64,000 nt of DNA from Arthrobacter sp. B1I2 (GTDB lineage Bacteria; Actinomycetota; Actinomycetes; Actinomycetales; Micrococcaceae), in the NCBI RefSeq assembly GCF_030816485.1, contig NZ_JAUSYC010000001.1, positions 806,001-870,000 of the forward strand, read 5' to 3'. Both the position numbers and the translations under genes were made by a program. Shown here one piece after another: positions 51,289-60,689 of this stretch. Under the pieces are notes generated by a model. The model was not told where the DNA came from, made no database searches, and worked only from the letters and a program-made list of their open reading frames with translations. The number at the start of each line of letters is the position of its first letter. Positions within the stretch are counted from its first letter, which is position 1.

Positions 51289-52371
51289 TTGAACTTGTCC
51301 CACCATGCAGCGCCAGCAGACCGGCCCCTCGGCGTCGGCATCCTCGGTGCCGGACCGGTCACCCAGGCCATCCACCTCCCGGCCCTGGCCCGCCTCCAGG
51401 ACTTCCTGGAGGTACGGCACATCATGGACGTGGACGCCGCCGTGGCCTCTTCGGTGGCGGCGCGCGTCGGTGCAACGTCGAGCACCAGCATGGACGCCCT
51501 GCTGCGCGATCAGGACGTGGACATCGTGGCAATCTGCAGCCCCCACCAGTTCCACGCCGACCAGGTCATCGCCGCCTGCAGGGCCGGCAAGAAAGCAGTC
51601 CTCTGCGAAAAGCCCTTCGCGATGAACGGGGAGGAAGCCGCGCGCATCTCGGCGGTCAGCACCGAAACCGGCGTGCCGATCGTCGTGGGGGCCATGCACA
51701 CGTTCGATCCCGCCTGGCTCGAGGCGGAACGGAACTGGGCTGACCTTCCGGAACACGTGCACACCATCCGCTCCTCCATCGTCCTGCCGCCCAACGCCCG
51801 CTTCGAGGACTTCGCCACGGAAATCGTCACCCGACCCGCCGCCGGCCAGCCCGACTACTCGGACATCGAGGTCATCAAAAGCGCCCTCCGGGGCGGGATC
51901 ATGGGCCTGGCCATCCACGACCTGCCCCTGGTCCGCCGGTTTGCCCCCGACTTCGCTGACATCGAAGTCCTCCAGGCGCTCCACGTCCGCCCGTTCGGGT
52001 ACGCAGTCTCGCTTCGCACCCCCACCCGCGCCATCGAACTGCGCGCCGTCATGAACAGCACCTGGAAGCCGGAATGGACCTTCGAGGCCATCGCCGACGA
52101 TTCCGCACTGCGTATCGACTTCACGCCGTCCTACGTCCAGGCAGGCTCCGCCGTCGCCACCTTCTCCCGCGGCAATGGCAGCGAAACCACCACGTTCGGA
52201 CCGTACGGCCACAACGGCTACGAGGGCGAGTGGCGCGAACTGGCGGAGCTGGCCAGGGGAACCCGCCAGGCGCCCTCCCCCCAAACCTTGATCGACGACC
52301 TCACCTTCGCCCTGGCGATCGCGGACGCAACGGTCCAAAACGCCGCCGACAATGCAGGAGTTTCGGCATGA
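51289..52371 (+). CDS. Gfo/Idh/MocA family oxidoreductase (first of three)
   Basis: 360 residues from a TTG at 51289 (AGAGG three bases upstream; TTG at 51295 is an alternative). The Rossmann motif GILGAGPV, the CSPHQFHADQV block and the catalytic-region lysine motif CEKPF are all present. The C-terminal domain is typical of the family. Substrate unknown. Its stop overlaps the next ATG by four bases, so it is coupled to a degenerate partner-like protein; a heteromer is possible. Confidence 0.88.
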   Translation: MNLSHHAAPADRPLGVGILGAGPVTQAIHLPALARLQDFLEVRHIMDVDAAVASSVAARVGATSSTSMDALLRDQDVDIVAICSPHQFHADQVIAACRAGKKAVLCEKPFAMNGEEAARISAVSTETGVPIVVGAMHTFDPAWLEAERNWADLPEHVHTIRSSIVLPPNARFEDFATEIVTRPAAGQPDYSDIEVIKSALRGGIMGLAIHDLPLVRRFAPDFADIEVLQALHVRPFGYAVSLRTPTRAIELRAVMNSTWKPEWTFEAIADDSALRIDFTPSYVQAGSAVATFSRGNGSETTTFGPYGHNGYEGEWRELAELARGTRQAPSPQTLIDDLTFALAIADATVQNAADNAGVSA

Positions 52372-53198
52372 GCGGCCAGTACACCGTGTGCGCAACCCCC
52401 GCCGCCCGGGAAGCCGGGGCGGTCACACAGACCATTGCTTCCCTGCCCGCAACCTTCGGCCCTGCGCCGGAGAACCAGCCGGGCGCCGCCGACGTGGTGG
52501 TGGTCGCGGGCGGACCCGGCTGGACCGCCGAGGCCCGTGACGCCGTCGCCGCAGGTGTCCGGGGCCTGGTCGTGGCCAACCCTGTTCCCGAGGACACCAG
52601 GGAACTGGCCGCCGCGGCAGACGCCGCAGGTACCGCCGTCGTCCTGGACCTCCGCTGGGCCTCCAACCCCGCGCTGGTGGGCGAAAGCACCGACCCCGAC
52701 GCCCGCGACGCCCTGCGCAGTGCCGTGGGCACTGCGTCACTGCTGGACAGTGTTGCGACGGCGGCTCCCGGCACCGACCCGCAGCGGCTCCTGGGCGAGC
52801 ACCTCGCCGCGCTGCTGGCGGTTACCGGACCGCTCGACGGCGGGCGCATCCTCCGCAGCGGCGCCGCCGGGTACACGGTGAGCGGCAGGCTGGCCAACGG
52901 CGCCCCGTTCACCGCCCAGGGCCTGCTGACCGCCGCCCGGCCCGCCGGCGTCGATATCCGCCTCTACACCACCGACGGCGGAGTGGCCGTCCAGGTTCCC
53001 GATCCGGACGCCGCCTGGCCGGCAGAAGTCCGGATCACCGGGGCCCACGGCGAACTCTTGCTTCCCACGCTTTATGAATCCGCCCACCGGTCTGCGTGGC
53101 GGCGCCTGAAGGACCATCTTGGCGCCGGCACTCGGCCGGACGATCTGGCCGGGTTCGCCCGGCTGACCGACCTCTACGCAACCCTCGCTGCCACGTAA
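52368..53198 (+). CDS. uncharacterised protein, degenerate Gfo/Idh/MocA-like partner
   Basis: 276 residues, Ala-rich. The N-terminal half has a Rossmann-like strand-helix pattern (ADVVVVAGGPGW) but no GxGxxG nucleotide motif and no EKP lysine. The C-terminal half (GRLANGAPFTAQGLLT, ITGAHGELLLPTLYESAHR, WRRLKDHLGAG, RLTDLYATLA) resembles the substrate domain of Gfo/Idh/MocA enzymes. I infer a non-catalytic partner of the upstream oxidoreductase, with which it is coupled by ATGA. It could also be an unrelated lineage-specific protein. No family name is certain. Confidence 0.7.
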   Translation: MSGQYTVCATPAAREAGAVTQTIASLPATFGPAPENQPGAADVVVVAGGPGWTAEARDAVAAGVRGLVVANPVPEDTRELAAAADAAGTAVVLDLRWASNPALVGESTDPDARDALRSAVGTASLLDSVATAAPGTDPQRLLGEHLAALLAVTGPLDGGRILRSGAAGYTVSGRLANGAPFTAQGLLTAARPAGVDIRLYTTDGGVAVQVPDPDAAWPAEVRITGAHGELLLPTLYESAHRSAWRRLKDHLGAGTRPDDLAGFARLTDLYATLAAT

Positions 53199-53310
53199 CC
53201 AACCCACCGATACGCAACCGAACAAGCAGTCCAGTCCCACCTTCACTCTCAACGATGAGCAGGACCGCACCAACGGCGCTTAGCGCAGGACGGTCCCGAA
53301 AGGACACATC

Positions 53311-54636
53311 ATGAACGCAACTCCTGAACAGCGCCGCTCCTTCTCACGGCGCGGTTTCCTTGGCCTGACAGCTGCCGCTGCTTCCGTGCCGCTGCTTGCC
53401 GCTTGCGGCGGCGGCTCCGCCAGCCAGGGCGGCGGCGGAGGTACGGGCGGCACCGTCAAGTTCTGGGATATGCCCTGGGCAACGCCCGCGTACAACGACG
53501 CCGCCAAGGGCATCGCGGAAGGTTTCTCGGGTGCCAACGGTGCCAAGGCGAGCTACCAGATCATCCAGTGGAACAACTTCTACCAGACCTTCTCCTCCGC
53601 GATCGCCTCAAAGACGGGCCCGGCTGTCTCCACGGGCGGCGGCTTCCAGGCGTTCCAGTTCGAGCAGCAGGGCCAGATCGCGTATGCGGACAAAGTGATC
53701 GAGAAGCTGAAGTCGAACGGCCAGTTCGACGACTTCCTCCCTGGCGTGCTGGATCCGTTCAAGTCGGACAAGGGCTACGTGGCGGTCCCCTGGCAGCTGG
53801 ACATGCGCGTCTTCTGGTACCGCAAGTCGCTGTTTGAGAAGGCAAACGTCGCCCTGCCCACGGACTGGCCGTCTCTGCTGGAAGCAGGCAAGGCCCTGAA
53901 GAAGGTGGGCGCGTTCGGCTTCACTACCGGCGCGGGCGCGGGCAACAACTACGCCAACCACTCCATGATCATGATGATGGTCAATAACGGCGGCGGCGTC
54001 TTCAACAAGGACGGCGAGCTGGACCTGCTGAACGACCGCAACGTCGAGGCCATGGAGTTCGTCCTGGAGCTTGTGTCCAACGGCATCGTCGATCCCGCCG
54101 CGGTCAGCTACACCACGGACAACATGTCGGCGCAGTGGAAGGACGGGAAGGCAGGCTACGGCCTGTTCCAGGTGAACGTCCCGCAGCGCGTTGGCGACAC
54201 CTCGGGCGACCTCCTGGTGGCTGATCCCATCAAGGGTCCGCACGGGGACAAGGCCACCATCGTCTTCCCCAACAACATCATGATGTACACCAACACCCCG
54301 TCCCAGGAGGCGTCGGAGGAATTCCTGGTGTACTACCTGGGCCAGCTCAAGCAGCTGTGGCAGAAGAAGCTGATGTCCGCCCTCCCGGTCTTCAAGTCCA
54401 TCACGGAGATCCCCGAGTTCGCGGACGACCCCAACAACGTCAAGATCGTCAAGGACTGGCAGCCCATCGCCAAGACCTTCGCCGCCCAGGGCAGCAAGCT
54501 CAACGCCAACCTCGCCGCCCTCGACGGCGGACAGGCCCTGAACCAGTTCAGCCAGACAATCATCACCGGGAAGGCAGACGCCAAGACAGCGCTGCAGACC
54601 TTCCAGTCCGGCCTCGAATCCGTCCTGAAGAAGTAA
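53311..54636 (+). CDS. ABC transporter sugar-binding lipoprotein
   Basis: 441 residues. The start MNATPEQRRSFSRRGFLGL carries a Tat twin-arginine motif (SRRGFLG), and a lipobox LLAAC puts the lipidated cysteine at 32, so it is an exported lipoprotein. The rest is a family-1 extracellular solute-binding protein (VKFWDMPWATPAYNDAAKGIAEGF, GYVAVPWQLDMRVFWYRKSLFEKANV). It delivers a sugar or glycoside to the two permeases that follow. The 112-base gap before it holds only a ribosome site (GAAAGGAC). Confidence 0.93.
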   Translation: MNATPEQRRSFSRRGFLGLTAAAASVPLLAACGGGSASQGGGGGTGGTVKFWDMPWATPAYNDAAKGIAEGFSGANGAKASYQIIQWNNFYQTFSSAIASKTGPAVSTGGGFQAFQFEQQGQIAYADKVIEKLKSNGQFDDFLPGVLDPFKSDKGYVAVPWQLDMRVFWYRKSLFEKANVALPTDWPSLLEAGKALKKVGAFGFTTGAGAGNNYANHSMIMMMVNNGGGVFNKDGELDLLNDRNVEAMEFVLELVSNGIVDPAAVSYTTDNMSAQWKDGKAGYGLFQVNVPQRVGDTSGDLLVADPIKGPHGDKATIVFPNNIMMYTNTPSQEASEEFLVYYLGQLKQLWQKKLMSALPVFKSITEIPEFADDPNNVKIVKDWQPIAKTFAAQGSKLNANLAALDGGQALNQFSQTIITGKADAKTALQTFQSGLESVLKK

Positions 54637-54645
54637 GCGCCCGCC

Positions 54646-55608
54646 ATGTCCTCCACCACTGCCCAGTCCGGGCTGTCCCGGGCCCGCCGCGGGGTTGCCC
54701 CCGGCGGGTCCGGGACCGGCGCCGGCAAACGCAAGAGCAAGCTCTCCGCGCAGACCACCAGGACGTTCTTCTGGCTCCTGCTCCCCTCCGTGGTCCTGCT
54801 TGTCCTGATCCACGGCTACCCGTTGATCTACGCGGCCGTCCAGGCCACCCACGACGGAAACCTGCTCCAGACCGGCAACTTCGTGGGCGGAGAGAACTTC
54901 GCCACTGTCCTGACCTCCCCGGCGTTCTGGAAAGCCGCCCAGTTCACGCTCTGGTTCACCATCGTGGGCGTCTTCGGATCCTGGCTCGTCGGGCTTGGCC
55001 TGGCCCTGCTCCTGCGCACCAGGATCCCGGGCGCCGGCACCTTCAAGGTCCTGCTGCTCCTGCCCTGGGTGGTGCCGATCGTGGTGTCCTCCACCGCCTG
55101 GAACTGGCTGGTGGCCACCCCGGACAGCCTTATCCCGTCGCTGTTCCGCAACCTCGGCATGGGCACCCCGCTGTTCCTGGCGGACCCCAACCTCGCCTCC
55201 ATCACCGTCATGGTGTTCAAGGTCTGGGTCAGCTTCCCCTTCATGATGATGATGATCTCCGCCGCCCTGGCGTCGGTGGACACCACCGTTTATGAGGCGG
55301 CCAGCATGGACGGGGCCAGCCGCTGGCAGCAGTTCACCCAAATCACGCTGCCGCTGATTGCCCGCTCCACCTACATCAGCTGGATCCTGATGACCATCTT
55401 CTGCGTCAACGACTTCCCCACCATCTACCTGCTCACTGGTGGTGGACCGGTCAACGCCACCACCTCCCTGGTGGTCCTGGCCTACCGGACCGTCTTCCAG
55501 GACTTCGCCACCGGCCCCGGCGTGGCCATCGCCTTCCTCATGACCATGACCCTGGTGGTCATCTCGGTCATCCTGTACCGCCAGATCCGAAAGTCGAGCG
55601 TCGAATAA
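54646..55608 (+). CDS. ABC transporter sugar permease (MalF type)
   Basis: 320 residues, six membrane helices, with the inner-membrane permease EAA-like loop EAASMDGASRWQQFTQITLPLI that contacts the ATPase. The N-terminus is Ser/Gly-rich and cytoplasmic. It pairs with the next permease; their ORFs overlap by one base. No ATP-binding gene is in the operon, so a shared MsiK-type ATPase elsewhere is likely, as known in actinobacteria. Confidence 0.93.
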   Translation: MSSTTAQSGLSRARRGVAPGGSGTGAGKRKSKLSAQTTRTFFWLLLPSVVLLVLIHGYPLIYAAVQATHDGNLLQTGNFVGGENFATVLTSPAFWKAAQFTLWFTIVGVFGSWLVGLGLALLLRTRIPGAGTFKVLLLLPWVVPIVVSSTAWNWLVATPDSLIPSLFRNLGMGTPLFLADPNLASITVMVFKVWVSFPFMMMMISAALASVDTTVYEAASMDGASRWQQFTQITLPLIARSTYISWILMTIFCVNDFPTIYLLTGGGPVNATTSLVVLAYRTVFQDFATGPGVAIAFLMTMTLVVISVILYRQIRKSSVE

Positions 55609-56498
55609 TGAGCGCAGTACTGCACGCCCATCCCGAATCCGGCCCCACGCTCGGCATCGAGGCCGGCAAACGCCGCCCGGTCCTCTCCGAGGCCGGCCAG
55701 CGCGGCCGCTGGTGGCGCTTCGCCGCGATCCTCATCATCACCGGGATCGTGCTGGTTCCCATCATGGTCACCGTGCTGCTGGCTGTCACGCCCGGGCCCA
55801 ACAGCACCGCCACCGGCCTGACCTTGGAGAACCTCAGCAACGTGTTCTCCAAGACGCTCGCCGCCACATGGCTGAAGAACAGCCTGGTCACCACGCTCTC
55901 CACCGTTGTGGTCTCAGTGGCTGTGGCCGCGCCCGCAGGCTACGTCCTCTCCCGGGGCCGCAGCAAGGCGGTTTCCGGATACTCGCTGCTGCTGTTCGTC
56001 ATGCAGTCCCTGCCCATCATCACCTCGGTGGTGCCGCTGTTCATCCTGTTCGCCGGCATGGGCCTGGTGGACAACCTCCTGGGCCTGACCATCATCTACG
56101 TCGGCTCCACCATGACGGTTGCCACCTGGATGATGGCAGCGTACTTCGACTCCATCCCCATCAGCCTGGAGGAGGCATCCTGGATTGACGGCTGCTCCGT
56201 TTTCGGGTCCTTCACCAAGGTGGTCCTCCGGAATTCCCTCCCGGGCGTCCTCTCCACCGCGATCTTTGCCTTCCTCCTGGCCTGGAACGACTACCTGGTG
56301 GCCATCGTGTTCCTGCGCTCGAATGAAATCTTCACCCTTCCCATGGGCGTGCAGTCCTTCTTCCAGCAGAATGCGACGGACTGGACCTCCGTCATGGCCC
56401 TGGCCGTGGTCATGATGCTCCCGCCCGTCATCGTCTTCGCCACCCTGAACAAGTACTTCAGCGTCGGCGGCATCGGCGGCTCGCTCGCCGGCCGCTGA
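55608..56498 (+). CDS. ABC transporter sugar permease (MalG type)
   Basis: 296 residues, six helices, with the EAA loop EEASWIDGCSVFGSFTKVVLRNSLPGV and the typical C-terminus FATLNKYFSVGGIGGSLAGR. It completes the membrane part of the importer. It begins on the last base of the upstream stop, so translation is coupled. Confidence 0.93.
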   Translation: MSAVLHAHPESGPTLGIEAGKRRPVLSEAGQRGRWWRFAAILIITGIVLVPIMVTVLLAVTPGPNSTATGLTLENLSNVFSKTLAATWLKNSLVTTLSTVVVSVAVAAPAGYVLSRGRSKAVSGYSLLLFVMQSLPIITSVVPLFILFAGMGLVDNLLGLTIIYVGSTMTVATWMMAAYFDSIPISLEEASWIDGCSVFGSFTKVVLRNSLPGVLSTAIFAFLLAWNDYLVAIVFLRSNEIFTLPMGVQSFFQQNATDWTSVMALAVVMMLPPVIVFATLNKYFSVGGIGGSLAGR

Positions 56499-56541
56499 CC
56501 CCAGCCCTCAACGATCCACGACAGAACCGCTAAGGAAACCC

Positions 56542-57288
56542 ATGTCCTACTCACTGCAGCTTTACACCGTCCGCAACGCCATCTCCGAGGATCTTCCGGG
56601 GACCATCAAGAGGGTGGCGGAGATCGGCTTCACCCAGGTTGAGCCGTACAACTTTGTGGCCACGGCCAAGGAACTGGGCGCGGCCCTGAAGGAGAACGGC
56701 CTCACTGCACCGTCCGGCCACGCGCCCCTGATGAGCCAGGACCAGGACGAGATCTTCGCGGCGGCCAAGGAGCTGGGCATCACCACCGTCATCGATCCGT
56801 TCCTGCCCGCCGAGCACTGGCAGAAGGCCGAGGACATCCAGGCCACGGCGGAGAAGCTTAATGCCGCCGCGAAAAAAGGCGCGGAGTACGGCATCCGCGT
56901 GGGCTACCACAACCACGCCTGGGAACTGGAGTCCACCGTCGAGGGACGCACGGCCCTGGAGTACTTCGAGTCCCTCCTGGATCCGGAACTGGTCCTGGAA
57001 GTTGATACGTACTGGGCAGCCGTCGGCGGCCAGGACCCCGTGGAGCTCCTGACCAGGCTGGGCGACCGCGTAAAATTCATCCACATCAAGGATGGCCCCC
57101 TGAACAAGGACAACAAGGCCCAGCAGCCGGCCGGCCAGGGCAAGGTGCCGGTCATGGACGTCATCGCCGCGGCAAAGTCGCTGGAGGTGGGCGTGGTGGA
57201 GTTCGATGACTACGCCGGCGACATCTTCGAGGGCATCAACGAGAGCCTGTCCTTCCTCAACGCTGCAGGCGAAGGAGTCAAGGCATGA
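56542..57288 (+). CDS. sugar phosphate isomerase/epimerase (xylose isomerase-like TIM barrel)
   Basis: 248 residues of the AP_endonuc_2/xylose-isomerase-like barrel, with IGFTQVEPYNF near the start, the metal-ligand region RVGYHNHAWELE, LVLEVDTYWAAVGG and VKFIHIKDGP. These enzymes isomerise, epimerise or dehydrate keto-sugars with a divalent metal. Substrate unknown. The stop overlaps the next ATG (ATGA), coupling it to the second oxidoreductase. Confidence 0.88.
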   Translation: MSYSLQLYTVRNAISEDLPGTIKRVAEIGFTQVEPYNFVATAKELGAALKENGLTAPSGHAPLMSQDQDEIFAAAKELGITTVIDPFLPAEHWQKAEDIQATAEKLNAAAKKGAEYGIRVGYHNHAWELESTVEGRTALEYFESLLDPELVLEVDTYWAAVGGQDPVELLTRLGDRVKFIHIKDGPLNKDNKAQQPAGQGKVPVMDVIAAAKSLEVGVVEFDDYAGDIFEGINESLSFLNAAGEGVKA

Positions 57289-58403
57289 GCACCACAGCTT
57301 CCCGCAGGGGCCCGGTGGGCGTTGGCGTCATCGGCGCCGGCGTGATCAGCAAGCAGTACCTGGACAACCTCACCGCGTTCCCGGACCTGAAAGTCCATGT
57401 CATCGCAGACCTGTTCGAGGACGCCGCCGAGGCCCGCGCCAAGGAATACGGCGTCCCGGAGTGGGGCGGGGTGGACAAGGCACTGAACCATCCCGACGTC
57501 GAAATCATCGTCAACCTCACCATTCCAGCCGCCCACGTGGAGGTGGCCACCGCCGCCGTCAACGCCGGCAAGCACGTGTGGACGGAAAAGCCGTTTTCGC
57601 TGGACCGCGAATCCGGGCTGGGCCTGCTCAAGACGGCCGACGCCGCCGGCATCCGCCTGGGCTGCGCCCCGGACACCTTCCTTGGCGCCGGCCTGCAGAC
57701 CGCGCTGCGGCTCATCCGGCGCGGCGACATCGGCACCCCCCTGACCGCCATGACCATGTTCCAGACCCCAGGCCCGGAGGCCTGGCACCCCAACCCGGCC
57801 TTCCTCTTCCAGCACGGCGCCGGCCCGTTGTTCGACATGGGTCCGTACTACCTCACCACCCTGGTCCAGGCCTTCGGTTCCATCCGCAAGGTGGCCGCCG
57901 TCGGTTCCAAGGCCAAGGACGTGCGGGTCATCGGCTCGGGACCCAAGGCCGGCGAGGAGTTCACCGTGGAGGTGCCCACCCACGTCTCCGCGATGGCGCA
58001 GTTCGAGTCCGGCGCCTCCTCGCACAGCGTTTTCTCCTTCGAATCCCCCCGGACCCGCATGGGCTTCGTGGAAATCACCGGCACCGAAGCCACCATCTCG
58101 CTCCCGGACCCCAACTACTTCACAGGCGACATCAAGCTCTGGCGTGCCGGCGACGAGGACTGGACCACCGTTCCAGCCACCGGGCCCGCCAACGGCCGCG
58201 GCATGGGTGTGCTGGACATGGCACGCTCCCTGCGGGCAGGAACAGCCCACAGGGCCACCGGCGAGCTCGCCTACCACGTCCTGGACACGATGGTCTCCAT
58301 CTCGGAGTCCATCGGCTCCGGCACGTTCGTCGACGTCGAAAGCTCGGCCCCGGCATCCCCGGCCCTCCCCGAGGACTGGGCCCCGGAAACCGCCACCCTC
58401 TAA
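57285..58403 (+). CDS. Gfo/Idh/MocA family oxidoreductase (second of three)
   Basis: 372 residues. The nucleotide motif GVIGAGVISKQYL, NLTIPAAHVEVATAAVNAGKHVWTEKPFSLD with the EKP lysine, and the C-terminal domain FVEITGTEATISLPDPNYFTGDI are all typical. It is coupled to the upstream barrel enzyme. Together they suggest a sugar is oxidised and then isomerised, but the order and substrate are not shown. Confidence 0.92.
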   Translation: MSTTASRRGPVGVGVIGAGVISKQYLDNLTAFPDLKVHVIADLFEDAAEARAKEYGVPEWGGVDKALNHPDVEIIVNLTIPAAHVEVATAAVNAGKHVWTEKPFSLDRESGLGLLKTADAAGIRLGCAPDTFLGAGLQTALRLIRRGDIGTPLTAMTMFQTPGPEAWHPNPAFLFQHGAGPLFDMGPYYLTTLVQAFGSIRKVAAVGSKAKDVRVIGSGPKAGEEFTVEVPTHVSAMAQFESGASSHSVFSFESPRTRMGFVEITGTEATISLPDPNYFTGDIKLWRAGDEDWTTVPATGPANGRGMGVLDMARSLRAGTAHRATGELAYHVLDTMVSISESIGSGTFVDVESSAPASPALPEDWAPETATL

Positions 58404-58459
58404 TCCGGCAATTAATCCAGCACGTAGTCCAGCAAGCAGGAAGCACGCAGGAACGCATC

Positions 58460-59638
58460 ATGACCGCACCCGCACACCCGTCCGAACCTCCGGCCGATCC
58501 GGAGGCCTCCCGCCCGCTGGGCGTGGCCGCCATCGGCTACGCCTTCATGGGCAAGGCCCACTCCAACGCGTGGCGGAATGTGGCCAGCTTCTTCGACGTC
58601 CCGGCCTTCGAACAGAAAGTCCTCGTTGGCCGGGACGCCGGCGCCGTTGCCGGGGCTGCAGCCAAATACGGCTGGGCCGAATCAGCCACGGACTGGCGCA
58701 CGGTGATCACCCGCGATGACATCGACATCGTGGACATCTGCGCCCCGGGCTGGATGCACGCGGAGATCGCCGTCGCCGCCCTCGAGGCCGGCAAGCACGT
58801 CCTGGTGGAAAAACCGCTGGCCAACACCCTGGCCGAGGCCGAACTCATGACCGCCGCCGCGGCCAAGGCCCGGGCCAACGGCGTGAAGTCGATGATCGGC
58901 TTCAACTACCGCCGCGTCCCAGCCCTGGCCCTGGCCCGGGAACTGATCGCCGAGGGCCGCCTGGGCACGGTCCGGCACGTCCGCGCCGCTTACCTGCAGG
59001 ACTGGCTCGCCGACGCCCAGGCCCCCATGACCTGGCGGCTGCGGAAGGAAACCGCGGGCTCCGGCGCGCTCGGGGACATCGCCAGCCACGCCATCGACCA
59101 GGTCCTATTCCTCCTGGGTGACCAGGTCACCGAGGTCAGCGGCCGCCTCAACACCTTCGTGCCCCGCCGCCCCGGCGCGGACGGCACGGAAGACGTAACG
59201 GTCGACGACGCCGCCTGGGCCACGCTGTCCCTCACCTCCGGGGCCATCGCCTCAGTCGAAGTCTCCCGGGTGGCCACCGGCCGGAAGAACTCCCTCCAGA
59301 TCGAGGTCTATGGCGACAAGGGCAGCATCCTCTTCGACCTGGAAAACCTGAACGAACTCGGATTCCTGGACGCCACCGCCCCGGTCCGTGAGCAGGGTTT
59401 CCGCCGGATCCTGGTCAATGAACCCGAGCACCCCTACCTGGACGCGTGGTGGCCGCAGGGCCACATCATCGGCTGGGAACACACGTTCACCCACCAGGTC
59501 CGCGACTTCCTGCTGGCCATCAAGGACGGAACCCAGCCCTCGCCGTCGTTCGAAGAAGGACTGAACGTCCAGTACGTCCTGGACGCCGTGGAGGAATCCG
59601 CCGCCAACAAAAGCACCCTCACCGTCGTCCGCCACTAA
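58460..59638 (+). CDS. Gfo/Idh/MocA oxidoreductase, levoglucosan-dehydrogenase-like (third of three)
   Basis: 392 residues from the ATG at 58460. The pattern GYAFMGKAHSNAWRN, HVLVEKPLAN, FNYRRVPALALAREL, AAYLQDWLAD and SGALGDIASHAIDQVLFL resembles, from memory, the group containing bacterial levoglucosan dehydrogenase and glucoside 3-dehydrogenases, which oxidise carbon 3 of a glycoside with NAD. This likeness is inference; an ordinary inositol-type dehydrogenase remains possible. The 24 N-terminal residues are Pro/Ala-rich. The 56-base gap before it shows no terminator. Confidence 0.88.
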   Translation: MTAPAHPSEPPADPEASRPLGVAAIGYAFMGKAHSNAWRNVASFFDVPAFEQKVLVGRDAGAVAGAAAKYGWAESATDWRTVITRDDIDIVDICAPGWMHAEIAVAALEAGKHVLVEKPLANTLAEAELMTAAAAKARANGVKSMIGFNYRRVPALALARELIAEGRLGTVRHVRAAYLQDWLADAQAPMTWRLRKETAGSGALGDIASHAIDQVLFLLGDQVTEVSGRLNTFVPRRPGADGTEDVTVDDAAWATLSLTSGAIASVEVSRVATGRKNSLQIEVYGDKGSILFDLENLNELGFLDATAPVREQGFRRILVNEPEHPYLDAWWPQGHIIGWEHTFTHQVRDFLLAIKDGTQPSPSFEEGLNVQYVLDAVEESAANKSTLTVVRH

Positions 59639-59676
59639 CCTCCGCCGCTGACCGCCGCCACTAGCCAAGGAATCAC

Positions 59677-60678
59677 ATGCCCCGCCCCTTCACCCTGTTC
59701 ACCGGCCAGTGGGCCGATCTCCCCTTCGAAGAAGTCGCCAAGCTCGCCTCCGGCTGGGGCTACGACGGCCTGGAAATCGCCGTCTCCGGCGACCACCTGG
59801 ACGCCTGGCGCTGGGACGAACCCGGCTACGTCGAGTCCAAACTCGAAATACTGGACAAGTACAACCTCAAAGTCTGGGCCATCTCCAACCACCTCAAGGG
59901 CCAGGCCGTCTGCGATGACCCCATCGACTTCCGCCACCAGGCCATCGTCGGTTCCAAAGTCTGGGGCGACGGCGACCCCGAAGGCGTCCGCACCCGTGCC
60001 GCGGAGGAAATGAAGCACACCGCACGGCTGGCCAAAGCACTCGGCGTGGACACCGTCGTCGGGTTCACCGGCTCCTCCATCTGGCAGTACGTGGCCATGT
60101 TCCCGCCCGTCCCCGAAAAGGTCATCGATGCCGGCTACCAGGACTTCGCGGACCGCTGGAACCCCATCCTGGACGTCTTCGACGAATGCGGCGTCCGCTT
60201 CGCCCACGAAGTCCACCCCTCCGAGATCGCCTACGACTACTGGACCACCGTCCGCACCCTCGAAGCCATCGGCCACCGCGAAGCCTTCGGGCTGAACTGG
60301 GACCCGTCCCACATGATGTGGCAGGGCATCGACCCCGTCTCCTTCATCTGGGACTTCAAGGACCGGATCTACCACGTGGACTGCAAAGACACCAAGATCC
60401 GCCAGACCGGCCGCAACACCGTCCTGGGCTCCCACCTGCCCTGGGGCGACCCCCGCCGCGGCTGGGACTTCGTCTCCGCCGGACGCGGCGACGTCCCCTG
60501 GGAAGCCTCCTTCCGCGCCCTTGCGGCCATCGGCTACAACGGCCCTATCAGCGTTGAATGGGAAGACGCCGGCATGGACCGTCTCCACGGCGCTCCCGAA
60601 GCCCTCGCCGCCCTGAAGAAGTACGACTTCCCCGCCTCCCAGACCAGCTTCGACGCCGCCTTCAGCAGCAAGGACTAG
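59677..60678 (+). CDS. sugar phosphate isomerase/epimerase (second TIM barrel)
   Basis: 333 residues, longer than the first barrel enzyme. The start PRPFTLFTGQWADLPFEEVAKLASGWGYDGLEIAVSGDHLD, the middle FAHEVHPSEIAYD and NWDPSHMMWQGIDP, and the metal-site YHVDCKDTKI and GPISVEWEDAGMD blocks fit the metal-dependent barrel family that in related operons works on 3-keto-sugars by elimination or epimerisation. Substrate unknown. The two barrels are not close paralogues by eye. Confidence 0.88.
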   Translation: MPRPFTLFTGQWADLPFEEVAKLASGWGYDGLEIAVSGDHLDAWRWDEPGYVESKLEILDKYNLKVWAISNHLKGQAVCDDPIDFRHQAIVGSKVWGDGDPEGVRTRAAEEMKHTARLAKALGVDTVVGFTGSSIWQYVAMFPPVPEKVIDAGYQDFADRWNPILDVFDECGVRFAHEVHPSEIAYDYWTTVRTLEAIGHREAFGLNWDPSHMMWQGIDPVSFIWDFKDRIYHVDCKDTKIRQTGRNTVLGSHLPWGDPRRGWDFVSAGRGDVPWEASFRALAAIGYNGPISVEWEDAGMDRLHGAPEALAALKKYDFPASQTSFDAAFSSKD

Positions 60679-60689
60679 GAGGTCCCGAC

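Noticed and set aside
57206-58459. Long in-frame upstream extension of the third Gfo/Idh/MocA gene
   Set aside because: The extension lies over the second oxidoreductase in another frame and is Arg/Pro/Gly-rich. The start at 58460 fits the family.
59677-60678. Barrel enzyme as a C-glycoside deglycosidase subunit
   Set aside because: The small DUF6379-type partner of those enzymes is not in the operon, so this specific assignment is not supported.
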